Part shown: positions 45,240 to 53,573 of the stretch, piece after piece
Position numbering within the stretch: position 1 is the stretch's first letter
How the letters are laid out: each line of letters begins with the position of its first letter
Assembly (NCBI RefSeq): GCF_001625365.1
Contig: NZ_LJJF01000001.1
Span: 4,289,001-4,353,000 of the forward strand
Direction: 5' to 3'
Origin: Streptomyces sp. MJM8645
GTDB taxonomy: Bacteria; Actinomycetota; Actinomycetes; Streptomycetales; Streptomycetaceae
DNA: 64,000 nt
Translations under genes and position numbers: made by a program
Notes under the pieces: generated by a model
Database searches by the model: none
Told to the model about the DNA's origin: nothing
The model's input: only the letters and a program-made list of their open reading frames with translations

Positions 45240-45770
45240 GTGAGCGAGCAGCCCCCCACCCCCGCACCCAAGCCCGCCGGCGCCCCCGAGCCGGAGCCGA
45301 TCCGCTGGTTCGGCACCAGCTGGGTGAACCGGGACAACGGCTACTGGCTGCGCCGCGTCGCCGTGTCGGTCGGTGCGCTGGTCACGACCGCCGTCGCCGT
45401 CCTGCTGCTGCGCTTCGGCGTCGAGGGCGTCGCCCTCTCCGACGGCGGCGGCTTCCTGAACGGGCTGCTGACGGCCGCGATCGCGGTCTGCTCGATGATG
45501 TGCGTCATGCGCACCTGGAAGGTCCTCACCGAGGGCAAGGACCAGCTGAGCGGCTGGATGGCCGAGGACAAGTCGCTCGGCGCGGTCTGGCTCATCGGCG
45601 GCGCCGGCAGCCTGGCCGCCTACTTCGCCCGCAGCCTGGTCGAGGCCCCCGGCGAGGCGGTCAGGCGCTCCTCGTACGAGCGGGCCGTCGCCCAGTACGA
45701 AAAGCGCCAGGCGGGCCGCAGCGGCCGGCCCGGCACCAAGGCGCCGGGCCGGGGCAAGCGCCGGGGCTGA
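45240..45770 (+). CDS. Membrane protein of unknown function downstream of ilvD
   Basis: I do not recognise a named family. The 176-residue product has a Pro/Glu-rich cytoplasmic start, then three hydrophobic helices (VAVSVGALVTTAVAVLLLRF, LLTAAIAVCSMMCVMRTW, AVWLIGGAGSLAAYFARSL) and a basic tail ending in RGKRRG. The sequence WFGTSWVNRDNGYWLRR before the first helix is distinctive. The GTG start is 7 nt after GATAAT. Its stop codon lies only 3 bp from the convergent gene's stop codon, with no terminator between them. Confidence 0.75.
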   Translation: MSEQPPTPAPKPAGAPEPEPIRWFGTSWVNRDNGYWLRRVAVSVGALVTTAVAVLLLRFGVEGVALSDGGGFLNGLLTAAIAVCSMMCVMRTWKVLTEGKDQLSGWMAEDKSLGAVWLIGGAGSLAAYFARSLVEAPGEAVRRSSYERAVAQYEKRQAGRSGRPGTKAPGRGKRRG

Positions 45771-45773
45771 GCC

Positions 45774-47156
45774 TCAGAGGCGGCTGGCCGCGCCGCACTC
45801 GTCGCGGGTCGACAGGTCCTTGCGGCGGTCGTACGGGTCGGTCGTGGGGCCGGTCGGACGGCTGCCCGGGGCGTCCGGCGACTGCGCCGCGAACTGGTCG
45901 AACTCCGGGTGGTAGTAGCCGTCATAGACGTCGCAGGACGAGTTGGCGGACTCCGACCCGCCGCCCTCGCCGAACACGAGCTTCTTCGGGTTGACCCGGT
46001 AGCGGGCCGGGTCGTAGAAGCGGAAGTTCTCGACCCGGCGCACGATCGTGCGCGTGGTCCAGGTGTCCCCGGCCACGTCGGCCGCCGGCACCAGCAGACC
46101 CACCGGCACCAGCAGACCCACCGGCTTGGCCGTGCCGTCCTTCGGCGTGGCCGGCTTCGTCGGCGGCTGCCCGCCCGTCGGCGGCTGGGGTGACGCGGCG
46201 CGCTTGGCGGCGTCCGGGCCGGGGCGCATCGCGTACACGTAGCTGAAGTCGGCGTGGACGAGGAGGCCCTTGTCCCCGTCGCCCTCGAAGGTGATCCGGC
46301 CCTGCACCTTGACCGTGTCGCCCACCTGGACGGCCTCGCGCTGGTCGAAGCGGCTGAACCAGGTGGTCGGGTCGGTGTCCTTGGCGGGGTTGGCCAGCGC
46401 GTTGATCGCGCGGTCCCGGTCCTCCCGGTCCAGCAGCGCCAGGGCGGCTTCCGGCCGGCCGCCCGCGATCACCTGCGGGTCCAGGTTGGCGGCGGTCAGG
46501 TAGTCCTTGACCAACTGCAGCTGGGCGCCGACCTGTTCGGCGGAGAACACGCCGGTGGCCCGGGCGTCGGGCAGGACGAAGGCCTCCGCGCCGTTCGGCC
46601 AGCCCTCGGCGACGGAACCGGCCCACGGGTGGTCCACGGTCGGCTGCTGCTCGTCGACCTTCGGCGGCGCGGCGGTCGGCTGGGCCGTCTCCGGGGCGAC
46701 GGTGGGCACGGGGGTGTGGGCGTTCGAGGAGCCCCCGCCGTAGTGGTCGGAGTACCAGCTGCGCAGCCCGTCGAGGTTCAGGGCCGCGAGCAGCACCGCG
46801 ATGGTCAGCACGACGTACAGCGGCGCGCGCCAGTCCAGCCGGCGGCGGCGCGGGCGCGGGTTGCCCCACGGGTCGGTCACCGGGGGCTTCGGCGTGCGGC
46901 CGAACCGGCGGCCGGCCTTGGCCGGGCCGTCGTTGACCGAGCGGCGGCCGCCCGGGTCGACCGGCGGGGTGTGCTTCCATCGGGCGGCCAGCATCCGGGT
47001 GCGCCCGGACTGCTCGGTGACGGCGGCCCCCTTGACGAACTCCTCGTCCAGGACGAGGTCGGCGAACGGGTCCTTCTCACCCGCTCCGGACGGGTCGGAC
47101 CCGCCCGGCTCACGGCCCTCGGCGGGGCGCGGTTGTGGATCTTCGGCTATCGGCAT
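45774..47156 (-). CDS. Large membrane-anchored protein of unknown function
   Basis: I do not recognise a named family. The 460-residue protein has about 120 polar cytoplasmic residues (with DPFADLVLDEEFVKGAAVTE), one membrane helix (APLYVVLTIAVLLAALNL), a Pro/Thr-rich linker, and an extracytoplasmic domain of about 280 residues (LPDARATGVFSAEQVGAQLQ; VQVGDTVKVQGRITFEGDGD; FRFYDPARYRVNPKKLVFGE). The end has a cysteine pair (SSCDVYDGYYHPEF, STRDECG). A CATACT hexamer lies 6 nt before the ATG. The outer domain could bind wall or a secreted ligand; no catalytic motif was seen. Confidence 0.72.
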   Translation of the reverse strand: MPIAEDPQPRPAEGREPGGSDPSGAGEKDPFADLVLDEEFVKGAAVTEQSGRTRMLAARWKHTPPVDPGGRRSVNDGPAKAGRRFGRTPKPPVTDPWGNPRPRRRRLDWRAPLYVVLTIAVLLAALNLDGLRSWYSDHYGGGSSNAHTPVPTVAPETAQPTAAPPKVDEQQPTVDHPWAGSVAEGWPNGAEAFVLPDARATGVFSAEQVGAQLQLVKDYLTAANLDPQVIAGGRPEAALALLDREDRDRAINALANPAKDTDPTTWFSRFDQREAVQVGDTVKVQGRITFEGDGDKGLLVHADFSYVYAMRPGPDAAKRAASPQPPTGGQPPTKPATPKDGTAKPVGLLVPVGLLVPAADVAGDTWTTRTIVRRVENFRFYDPARYRVNPKKLVFGEGGGSESANSSCDVYDGYYHPEFDQFAAQSPDAPGSRPTGPTTDPYDRRKDLSTRDECGAASRL

Positions 47157-47162
47157 CGCGCC

Positions 47163-47168
47163 AGTATG
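47163..47168 (-). promoter_or_regulatory. Leaderless-type -10 of the 45774-47156 gene
   Basis: CATACT on the minus strand ends 6 nt before the ATG at 47156. Confidence 0.4.
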
Positions 47169-47250
47169 CCGACGGGGTGTGACGATTCGTCGATCGGGGG
47201 CACACCTTGTGGTGAACTCGTGCGCGGGCGCGGCGATCCGTCCCGGTCTG

Positions 47251-47277
47251 TTCCGTTCTATTCCGTTCCGTTCCGGC
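47251..47277. repeat. TTCCG pentanucleotide repeat
   Basis: TTCCG occurs five times here with one interruption, in the 157-nt space between two minus-strand genes. Confidence 0.65.
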
Positions 47278-47313
47278 CGGGTCCGGTCGAGTCCGGGCCG
47301 CCCTGCGGGGGCG

Positions 47314-47763
47314 TCAGTCCTTGGTGCGGGCCTGCTTCACCGACCCCACGATCCCGGCGACGGCCAGCAGGATGCCGGCCGGCAGCAGCGCCAGGAAGAA
47401 CGCGCCGAACAGGCCCGCGTCCCCGAGCAGCAGCTGCGCCAGCATGTCCAGCACCAGCAGTCCGCCGGCCGCCGGGAGGGCCGACTGCCACGGGTGGTCG
47501 TTCGCCCAGCGGCGCAGCCGCCGTTCGGAGGTGTCGCGGCGCAGCTGCCCGCCGACGGTGCCGACCAGGAAGAAGAAGAACAGGGCCCAGCCGGCCGGCC
47601 CGGCCAGCATGCCCAGTGACCAGTGCCCGGAGATCGCGTCGATCCCCAGGGCGGTCGCACCCACCACCGCACCGACCCCCGCGGCCGTCCGCCACGGTCC
47701 CACGGTCGCCGAGGCGACGGCGAGTTGCCGGTTCTCACGTCGGGACATTTCGTCGTGTGCCAT
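47314..47763 (-). CDS. Small integral membrane protein, unknown function
   Basis: This 149-residue protein has four predicted membrane helices (VGAVVGATALGIDAI, LAGPAGWALFFFFLVGTV, ALPAAGGLLVLDMLAQLLL, FFLALLPAGILLAVAGIVG) with a basic loop RRDTSERRLRRWANDHPW in the middle. I do not recognise the family. The ATG at 47763 has GGAG close upstream; a second ATG five codons later is possible. A compound inverted repeat lies 36-62 bp upstream, in the region divergent from proC. Confidence 0.72.
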   Translation of the reverse strand: MAHDEMSRRENRQLAVASATVGPWRTAAGVGAVVGATALGIDAISGHWSLGMLAGPAGWALFFFFLVGTVGGQLRRDTSERRLRRWANDHPWQSALPAAGGLLVLDMLAQLLLGDAGLFGAFFLALLPAGILLAVAGIVGSVKQARTKD

Positions 47764-47798
47764 GACTCCACGGTGCTCCCGCGCGGCGCCGGAGGCCA

Positions 47799-47825
47799 TA
47801 GGGGAAACCCCCGAGATTCTCCCTA
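47799..47825. promoter_or_regulatory. Nested inverted repeats between a membrane protein gene and proC
   Basis: TAGGG...CCCTA form the outer arms, GGGG-AAA-CCCC and GAGATTCTC are nested inside, and CCCTAGGG adjoins. The arrangement looks like a regulator binding site for the minus-strand membrane gene. Confidence 0.4.
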
Positions 47826-47928
47826 GGGACGAGGTCGGGCAACTCGTCGCCGACCACGGGCTGGACGGTCCCGGCGGGTGCCCCCGCGCGGTGCGAGGAT
47901 GGCCGCAGTACCGAGGTAAGGAGCGGCC

Positions 47929-48756
47929 ATGGGCGCCAGCGCAGCACACGGACAGAAGATCGCCTTCCTGGGCACGGGCAAGATCGGCGAGGCCCTGCTC
48001 TCCGGCCTGCTGCGGGCCGGCAAGGACCCGGCGGACGTCCTGGTGACCGCCCGCCGCCCCGAGCGCGCCGCCGAACTCGCCGCCCGCTACGGCGTGGTGG
48101 CCGCCTCCAACGCCGAGGCCGCCAAGCTCGCCGACACCCTGATCCTCGCCGTCAAGCCGCAGGACATGGGCACCCTGCTGGAGGAGCTGGCCCCGCACGT
48201 CGGCGCGGACCGGCTGGTGATCTCGGCCGCGGCCGGCATCCCCACCGCCTGGTTCGAGGAGCGGCTGGCGGCCGGCACCCCGGTGGTCCGGGTGATGCCC
48301 AACACGCCGGTCCTGGTGGATGAGGGGATGAGCGTCATCTCCGGCGGCTCGCACGCCACCGAGGAGCACCTGGAGCGGGCCGAGGAGATCTTCAGCTCGG
48401 TCGGCAAGGCGCTGCGGCTGCCCGAGGCCCAGCAGGACGCGGCCACCGCGCTCTCCGGCTCCGGCCCGGCCTACTTCTACTTCCTGGTCGAGGCGATGAC
48501 CGACGCCGGCATCCTGCTCGGCCTGCCCCGGCAGGTGGCGCACGACCTGATCGTGCAGTCCGCGATCGGCGCCTCGGTGATGCTGCGCGACTCCGGCGAG
48601 CACCCGGTGAAGCTGCGCGAGGCCGTCACCTCCCCGGCCGGCACCACGATCGCGGCCATCCGCGAGCTGGAGAACCACGGGGTGCGGGCCGCGCTGCTGG
48701 GCGCCCTGGAGGCGGCCCGGGACCGCTCCCGGGAGCTCGCCTCCGGGGGCAAGTAG
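47929..48756 (+). CDS. proC: Pyrroline-5-carboxylate reductase
   Basis: ProC reduces pyrroline-5-carboxylate to proline with NAD(P)H. The 275-residue enzyme has the N-terminal Rossmann motif IAFLGTGKIGEALLSGLLRA, VKPQDMGTLLEEL, VRVMPNTPVLVDEGMSVI, and the C-terminal signature ALSGSGPAYFYFLVEAMTDA with SPAGTTIAAIRELENHG. AAGGAG precedes the ATG by 6 nt. It is followed after 22 nt by a HAD phosphatase with its own -10-like hexamer. Confidence 0.96.
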   Translation: MGASAAHGQKIAFLGTGKIGEALLSGLLRAGKDPADVLVTARRPERAAELAARYGVVAASNAEAAKLADTLILAVKPQDMGTLLEELAPHVGADRLVISAAAGIPTAWFEERLAAGTPVVRVMPNTPVLVDEGMSVISGGSHATEEHLERAEEIFSSVGKALRLPEAQQDAATALSGSGPAYFYFLVEAMTDAGILLGLPRQVAHDLIVQSAIGASVMLRDSGEHPVKLREAVTSPAGTTIAAIRELENHGVRAALLGALEAARDRSRELASGGK

Positions 48757-48765
48757 CCGACTGGG

Positions 48766-48771
48766 TAGGCT
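48766..48771 (+). promoter_or_regulatory. Leaderless-type -10 of the HAD phosphatase gene
   Basis: TAGGCT ends 7 nt before the ATG at 48779; no ribosome binding site is present. Confidence 0.5.
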
Positions 48772-48778
48772 CGACGGC

Positions 48779-49429
48779 ATGGCCTACGACCTGGTGATCT
48801 TCGACAACGACGGTGTCCTGGTGGACAGCGAGCCGCTCTCCAACCGGGTGCTGGCCGCGTACCTGACCGAACTCGGCTACCCGACCACGGTCGAGGACTC
48901 CTACCGGGACTTCATGGGCTGCGCCGCCCACCGCATCCACGACGTGATCGCCGAGCGGCACGACGGCGCGACGTTGCCGGAGGGCTTCGACGAGCTGTTC
49001 CACGGCCGGGTCTTCGACGCGTTCGGCACCGAGCTGACGGCCGTCCGGGGTGCGGAGCAGCTGCTGAAGGAACTGCGGCAGCGCTCCGTCCCCTACTGCC
49101 TGGCCTCCTCGGCGCACCACGTGTGGATCCGCACCGCGCTGGACGTCACCGGCCTGCGCGGGTACGTCGCCGAGGAGCGGATCTTCAGCGCCCAGGACGT
49201 CGGCGTGGGCAAGCCCGCGCCGGACCTCTTCCTGCACGCCGCCCGTACCCTCGGCGTCGACCCGGCCCGCTGCCTGGTCGTCGAGGACAGCACCAACGGC
49301 GTGCTGGCGGCCCGGGCCGCGGGCATGGACGTGTACGGCTACACCGCGCTCACCGACCCGGCGAAGCTGACCGCCGCCGGGGCCACCGGGCTGATCGCCG
49401 ACCTCTCCGAGGCCACCGCCCTGCTCTGA
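48779..49429 (+). CDS. HAD-IA hydrolase, phosphoglucomutase-like
   Basis: This 216-residue HAD phosphatase of the beta-phosphoglucomutase-like subgroup has motif I as FDNDGVLVDSEPL (nucleophile Asp and acid Asp kept), a helical cap (residues about 18-85), motif II in CLASSAHHVW, motif III lysine in GVGKPAPDLFLHAAR and motif IV in CLVVEDSTNGVLAARAAGM. The substrate is probably a small sugar phosphate but cannot be deduced. A TAGGCT hexamer lies 7 nt before the ATG. Confidence 0.9.
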   Translation: MAYDLVIFDNDGVLVDSEPLSNRVLAAYLTELGYPTTVEDSYRDFMGCAAHRIHDVIAERHDGATLPEGFDELFHGRVFDAFGTELTAVRGAEQLLKELRQRSVPYCLASSAHHVWIRTALDVTGLRGYVAEERIFSAQDVGVGKPAPDLFLHAARTLGVDPARCLVVEDSTNGVLAARAAGMDVYGYTALTDPAKLTAAGATGLIADLSEATALL

Positions 49430-49581
49430 CCCGCCCTGTCCCGACCCGCCCTGTTCCGCCCGGCTCTCCGCCCGGCCTTGTGCCCGACGGCGGAAAGTCC
49501 TTGCGCGACCCCTCCCGCAATCGCGGTCCACCGCCTACGCTCTCGCCAACATCGTCGTACTGGCCAGTAGCGAGGTCCGTC

Positions 49582-50778
49582 ATGAGTGCCGCGTCACCCG
49601 CGATCCCGCCCGGCCTGCGCGCCGGGCGGGCCGCGCTCGCCGTCAGCTTCCTGCTCCAGGGCACCACCTTCGCGCTGCTGGTCACCTGCATCCCGGAGAT
49701 CCAGCACCGGTACGGGCTGAGCGACGCGCTGCTGCCGCTGTTCCTGGCCGCGGTGCCGATCCTCGCCGGGGTCGGCTCGATCACCTCCGAGCAGCTGGTG
49801 AAGCGCACCGGCGCGCGGGCCGTGCTGCGGGTCGTCCAGCCGCTGGTCTGCCTCAGCCTCGCGGGCGCCGGCCTCGGCGACACGCTCTGGCAACTCGCCG
49901 TCGCGCTCGGGGTGTTCGGCCTGCTGGTGGGCGCGCTCGACGCGAGTATGAACATGCTGGGGGTGGGCCTGCAGCACCGCTACGGCCGCTCGATCATGAT
50001 CGGCTTCCACGCCGCGTTCAGCCTCGGCGGCATCCTCGGGGCGGCCCTCGCCGGCCTCGGCTCGCACTACGACCTCGGCCTGCCAGTGCTGTTCGGCACG
50101 GCCGCGGCGGTGATCGTCCCGCTGGCCCTGCTGACCGGCACCCGATTCGCCGGACCGGCCGAACTCGGGGACGCCGTACGGGAGGCCGCCGAGGCCGCCG
50201 CGCGGTCCATCCCCTGGCGGCCGCTGCTGCCGCTGTGCCTGGCGATGGCGTTCGCGTACATCGCCGACGCCTCGGTCTCCAACTACAGCGTCAAGTACCT
50301 CACCGACGGCCTGGGCAGCGCCGCGGACGTCGCCAAGCTGTCCTACCTCGGCTACATGGTCGCGATGCTGCTGGGCCGCGCGCTGGGCGACCGCGCCGTG
50401 CAGCGCTGGGGCGCCGTCCCGGTGGTCCGGGCCGGTGCCGGGCTGGCCGCGCTCGGCTTCGCGCTGGCCGCCGCCGCGCCCACCGCCTGGGTGGGGATCG
50501 CCGGTTTCACCGTGCTCGGCTTCGGCATCTGCGCGATCATCCCGCAGGTGTTCGCGGCCGGGGGCCGGCTGTTCCCGGCCGACTCGGACGCCGCGGTGGC
50601 CCGGCTGAACCTCTTCAACTACGTGGGTTTCCTGATCGGTTCGCCGCTGGTCGGGACGATCGCCGACGCGAGTTCGTACCGCTGGGCGCTGCTCGCCCCG
50701 ATGCTGCTGGTGCTCGCCGTCCTGCCGCTGGCCGAGCGCTTCGCCCCGGCGCCGGCGCTCGCCCCCGCCAGGGTGTGA
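49582..50778 (+). CDS. MFS transporter, 12 helices
   Basis: This 398-residue protein is a major facilitator transporter with about 12 membrane helices. N-terminal helices include AALAVSFLLQGTTFALLVTC and the second includes LLPLFLAAVPILAGVGSI; a central loop separates two six-helix halves. The general layout and AGFTVLGFGICAIIPQVFAA resemble the FucP/YbjJ-like group, for which sugar or drug substrates are known, but none can be assigned. The ATG at 49582 (MSAASPAIPP) follows GAGG. It is convergent with the secreted-protein gene at 50807. Confidence 0.85.
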   Translation: MSAASPAIPPGLRAGRAALAVSFLLQGTTFALLVTCIPEIQHRYGLSDALLPLFLAAVPILAGVGSITSEQLVKRTGARAVLRVVQPLVCLSLAGAGLGDTLWQLAVALGVFGLLVGALDASMNMLGVGLQHRYGRSIMIGFHAAFSLGGILGAALAGLGSHYDLGLPVLFGTAAAVIVPLALLTGTRFAGPAELGDAVREAAEAAARSIPWRPLLPLCLAMAFAYIADASVSNYSVKYLTDGLGSAADVAKLSYLGYMVAMLLGRALGDRAVQRWGAVPVVRAGAGLAALGFALAAAAPTAWVGIAGFTVLGFGICAIIPQVFAAGGRLFPADSDAAVARLNLFNYVGFLIGSPLVGTIADASSYRWALLAPMLLVLAVLPLAERFAPAPALAPARV

Positions 50779-50806
50779 CGGGGGCGAGCTGGGGCGGGAA
50801 GGGAGG

Positions 50807-51322
50807 TCAGCCGATCACGGTGGCCAGCTCGGGCAGGCCGTTGGCCCACAGCTGGTCCTTGATGCCACCGCCCGACTGGTAGTACTCGTAGTAGACGTAC
50901 GGTGCCCAGTTCAGGGTGTACGGCCCGGTCCAGGTCGGGGCCGAGGTGATCTGGACGGTGACCGCGACGGTGCGGGTCTCGCCCGGGGCGATCGGCGCCC
51001 GGAAGTGGAAGTTCGCGTTGTTCCCGCCGAAGGCGCAGTCGGTGGAGTCACCGGAGCACCCGGTGACCGTGAACGCGCCGGCCTGCTGGTTGGCCGGCCA
51101 GATCGGCTGGATGTACTCGTAGGCGAAGTAGATGTCGGTGGTCTCGGTGTTGGTGAGCGAGAGCGTCAGGGTCAGCTGGTCGCCCGGTGCCGCCGTCTTC
51201 TTGTCGACGGCGAACGAGCTGCCGCTAACCGCGGCGGAGGCCGGCTGGGCGGCAAAGAGCAGGCCAAGTCCCAGTAATGCAGCGAGAATTACCCCAAGGC
51301 GTTGCGCGCTGAATGGCTTCAT
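50807..51322 (-). CDS. Small secreted Ig-like protein
   Basis: This 171-residue protein has a clear Sec signal peptide (RLGVILAALLGLGLLFAAQP ending ASAA) and a single beta-sandwich domain of the Ig/CARDB kind (FAVDKKTAAPGDQLTLTLSL, GETRTVAVTVQITSAPTWTG) with one probable disulfide (CSGDSTDC). The C-terminal YVYYEYYQSGGG is aromatic-rich. It is exported and could bind wall or surface polymers; no enzyme motif is seen. The ATG at 51322 was chosen because the longer open frame upstream is antisense to the deacetylase gene. Confidence 0.82.
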   Translation of the reverse strand: MKPFSAQRLGVILAALLGLGLLFAAQPASAAVSGSSFAVDKKTAAPGDQLTLTLSLTNTETTDIYFAYEYIQPIWPANQQAGAFTVTGCSGDSTDCAFGGNNANFHFRAPIAPGETRTVAVTVQITSAPTWTGPYTLNWAPYVYYEYYQSGGGIKDQLWANGLPELATVIG

Positions 51323-51429
51323 GGCGGAGAGGATATGAAGTCGTGAAGGTTTTGTCTGTAGGGCCTCCGCAGGGGCCCTGAGCCCCGCCCCCGGCGCGCC
51401 CTGGACAAGGCCCGGCCACCCCCACCCGC

Positions 51430-51435
51430 TACGGT
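51430..51435 (+). promoter_or_regulatory. -10 hexamer of the deacetylase gene
   Basis: TACGGT ends 7 nt before the ATG at 51443; the spacer GGAGGCC also reads as a ribosome binding site, so the case for a leaderless mRNA is weaker here. Confidence 0.4.
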
Positions 51436-51442
51436 GGAGGCC

Positions 51443-52639
51443 ATGCCCGACGCCGAGCGTGACACCCCCTGCGGCCTGCACCTCTTCTGGGACGAGGCCG
51501 TCACCGCCTACGACTTCGGCCCCGGCCACCCGATGGACCCGACCCGGCTGGCGCTCACCATGCGCCTGGTCGAGGCCCTCGGACTGGACGCCGGGCCCGG
51601 GGTGACGGTGCGGGCCGCACCGCCCGCCGGCGAGTCCACCCTGCGGCTGGTGCACACCCGGGAGTACGTCGAGGCGGTCAAATACGCCGCCGCCCACCCC
51701 GACGAGTCGGATCCCCGGCACGGGCTCGGCACCGACGACAACTGGGCTTTCCCCGCAATCCATTCGGCCTCCGCGCTGATCGCCGGTCAGTCCGTGGCCG
51801 CCGCCGAGGCGGTCTGGCACGGGGAGACCCCGCACGCGGTGAACTTCGCCGGCGGACTGCACCACGCGATGCCCGCCAAGGCCTCGGGCTTCTGCGTCTA
51901 CAACGACCCGGCGCTGGCCGTCGCCCGGCTGCTCGAACTCGGCGCCGAGCGGGTCGCCTACGTCGACGTGGACGTCCACCACGGGGACGGCGTCCAGCAG
52001 GTCTTCTGGAACGACCCCAGGGTGCTCACGATCTCGCTCCACGAGCACCCCGCCACGCTCTTCCCGCAGACCGGCTGGCCCACCGAGACCGGCGGCCCGG
52101 ACGCCCCCGGCTCCGCCGCCAACCTGCCGCTGCCGGCCGGCACCGGCGACGCCGGCTGGCTGCGCGCCTTCCACGCCGTGGTGCCCGAACTGCTCACCGC
52201 CTTCCGCCCGCAGGTCCTGGTCACCCAGCACGGTGCCGACACCCACCTGGAGGACCCGCTCGCCCACCTCGCCGTCACGCTGGACGCCCAGCGGATGATC
52301 GCCGAGGAACTGCACGACCTCGCCCACCAGCTCACCGGCGGCCGCTGGATCGCCACCGGCGGGGGCGGCTACGCCGTCGTGGACGTCGTCCCGCGGACCT
52401 GGACCCACCTGGTCGCCACCGCTGCCGGACGGCCCGTCGACCCGGCCACCGAGACCCCCGAGTCCTGGCGCGCCGAGGTCTACCGCCGCACCCGCCGGCC
52501 CGCCCCGCTGCGGATGACCGACGGCGCCCGACCGGTCTGGCGCGACTTCGACGCGGGTTACGATCCGGCCGACCGACTCGATCAGGCCATCCTCGCCAGC
52601 CGCCGCGCGGTGTTCCCCCACCTCGGCCTCCTGGCCTGA
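51443..52639 (+). CDS. AcuC-like / class I histone-deacetylase-family enzyme
   Basis: This 398-residue enzyme belongs to the arginase/deacetylase fold family of acetoin-utilisation protein AcuC and eukaryotic class I deacetylases. It has GGLHHAMPAKASGFCVYND with the catalytic His pair, the zinc-binding VDVDVHHGDGVQ (D-x-H), ITQHGADTHLEDPL with the third zinc ligand, and GGGGYAVVDVVPRTW near the end. It probably removes acetyl groups from lysines or a small molecule such as acetyl-polyamine. It is followed on the same strand by the HTH gene. Substrate not established. Confidence 0.9.
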   Translation: MPDAERDTPCGLHLFWDEAVTAYDFGPGHPMDPTRLALTMRLVEALGLDAGPGVTVRAAPPAGESTLRLVHTREYVEAVKYAAAHPDESDPRHGLGTDDNWAFPAIHSASALIAGQSVAAAEAVWHGETPHAVNFAGGLHHAMPAKASGFCVYNDPALAVARLLELGAERVAYVDVDVHHGDGVQQVFWNDPRVLTISLHEHPATLFPQTGWPTETGGPDAPGSAANLPLPAGTGDAGWLRAFHAVVPELLTAFRPQVLVTQHGADTHLEDPLAHLAVTLDAQRMIAEELHDLAHQLTGGRWIATGGGGYAVVDVVPRTWTHLVATAAGRPVDPATETPESWRAEVYRRTRRPAPLRMTDGARPVWRDFDAGYDPADRLDQAILASRRAVFPHLGLLA

Positions 52640-52859
52640 GACCGGCCTCCCGGCCCAGGTGCGGGTGGGCCGTGCGTATGCCCGCTCCCGCGTTCCGCCG
52701 AGTGACTACGTACTGCAACAGTCCTATCTCTCACCGTACGAGGACCGCACCTCCCCTCTTCCCACTGGTACCACCCATAACTACTCTGGGGATACACGTG
52801 TGCCGGTGGAGTCACCGGAGGGGAAGCCGGTGCCTTGCACACGGGTGAAGGGTCGGGTG

Positions 52860-53075
52860 ATGGTCATGAGTTCCGGCGAACGCCCCTTGCAGGAAGTCGT
52901 CTTCCTGACCGTGGCGGAGGTTGCCTCGGTCATGCGGGTGTCGAAGATGACGGTGTACCGGTTGGTGCACAGCGGAGAGCTGCCGGCCATCAGGGTCGGG
53001 CGGTCCTTCCGGGTGCCCCAGCAGGCGGTGCACGAGTACCTCAAGGAGTCCTACGTGAGGCTTGAGAGCGCGTAG
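52860..53075 (+). CDS. Excisionase/MerR-like HTH protein
   Basis: This 71-residue protein consists almost entirely of an HTH_17 (excisionase-type winged helix): FLTVAEVASVMRVSKMTVYR then LVHSGELPAIRVGRSFRV and a closing helix PQQAVHEYLKESY. The ATG at 52860 is set by AAGGG 7 nt upstream. Small proteins of this class, such as BldC, act as global developmental regulators in Streptomyces; this one is a distinct relative and not BldC itself. The genomic context (bS22 mini-gene, epimerase, acyltransferase) is a conserved actinobacterial neighbourhood. The 220-nt upstream region holds TACTCT and GATACA -10-like hexamers. Confidence 0.88.
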   Translation: MVMSSGERPLQEVVFLTVAEVASVMRVSKMTVYRLVHSGELPAIRVGRSFRVPQQAVHEYLKESYVRLESA

Positions 53076-53264
53076 TTCCGGGTGGGCGGGGGTGGGGCCG
53101 CAGCTGCGGATCCCACCCCCGTTCGCCGGGGATTCCCCGCGAGTTTCCCGGTCACCGGGAGCACGATTACGGCCCAGGGCCCGTGGACGGTAGGCTAGGC
53201 CGTCCGTCAGTCGTATGGACTCCGTCTCTCACGGGCGCGAGTCTCAGTGAGCGAGGGTTGTTCC

Positions 53265-53363
53265 GTGGGCTCTGTCATCAAGAAGCGTCGCAAGCGTATG
53301 GCCAAGAAGAAGCACCGCAAGCTTCTGAAGAGGACCAGGGTCCAGCGTCGCAACAAGAAGTAA
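53265..53363 (+). CDS. AURKAIP1/COX24-domain ribosomal mini-protein bS22
   Basis: This gene encodes 32 residues ([20 protein letters not shown] then [12 protein letters not shown]), almost all basic. It is the actinobacterial small ribosomal protein bS22, related to the mitochondrial AURKAIP1/COX24 domain, which binds the 30S subunit. The GTG start follows GAGGG. A TAGGCT hexamer is at 53192-53197, so the mRNA would have a leader of about 65 nt. Three hairpins follow. Because of its size it is commonly missed. Confidence 0.92.
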   Translation: MGSVIKKRRKRMAKKKHRKLLKRTRVQRRNKK

Positions 53364-53383
53364 CGCCTGAGCCTGCGCTTCGG

Positions 53384-53399
53384 CCCCGCCCAGGCGGGG
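53384..53399 (+). terminator. First hairpin after the bS22 gene
   Basis: CCCCGCC-CA-GGCGGGG, 20 nt after the stop codon. The same stem reappears at 53445-53460. Confidence 0.5.
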
Positions 53400-53444
53400 A
53401 TTAGTCGCGGACTCGCGTACAACGGCGCAGGAAGAAGTAGTGCG

Positions 53445-53460
53445 CCCCGCCTTGGCGGGG
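53445..53460 (+). terminator. Second hairpin after the bS22 gene
   Basis: CCCCGCC-TT-GGCGGGG, identical stem to the hairpin at 53384-53399, 61 nt further on. Confidence 0.5.
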
Positions 53461-53471
53461 TTCAGGCGTTC

Positions 53472-53507
53472 CACCGCCCGTCCAGGCCTCGGCCTGGGCG
53501 GGCGGTG
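53472..53507 (+). terminator. Third and strongest hairpin after the bS22 gene
   Basis: A 17-bp stem with one G-U pair (arm CACCGCCCGTCCAGGCC) on a 2-nt loop. It is the probable main terminator of the bS22 transcript. Confidence 0.7.
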
Positions 53508-53573
53508 TCGTTTCACGGCCCGGCAGGGCGGCGCGGTACGGTGCACGCAGGCCGCTCGGGCCGAGGGAATGGG

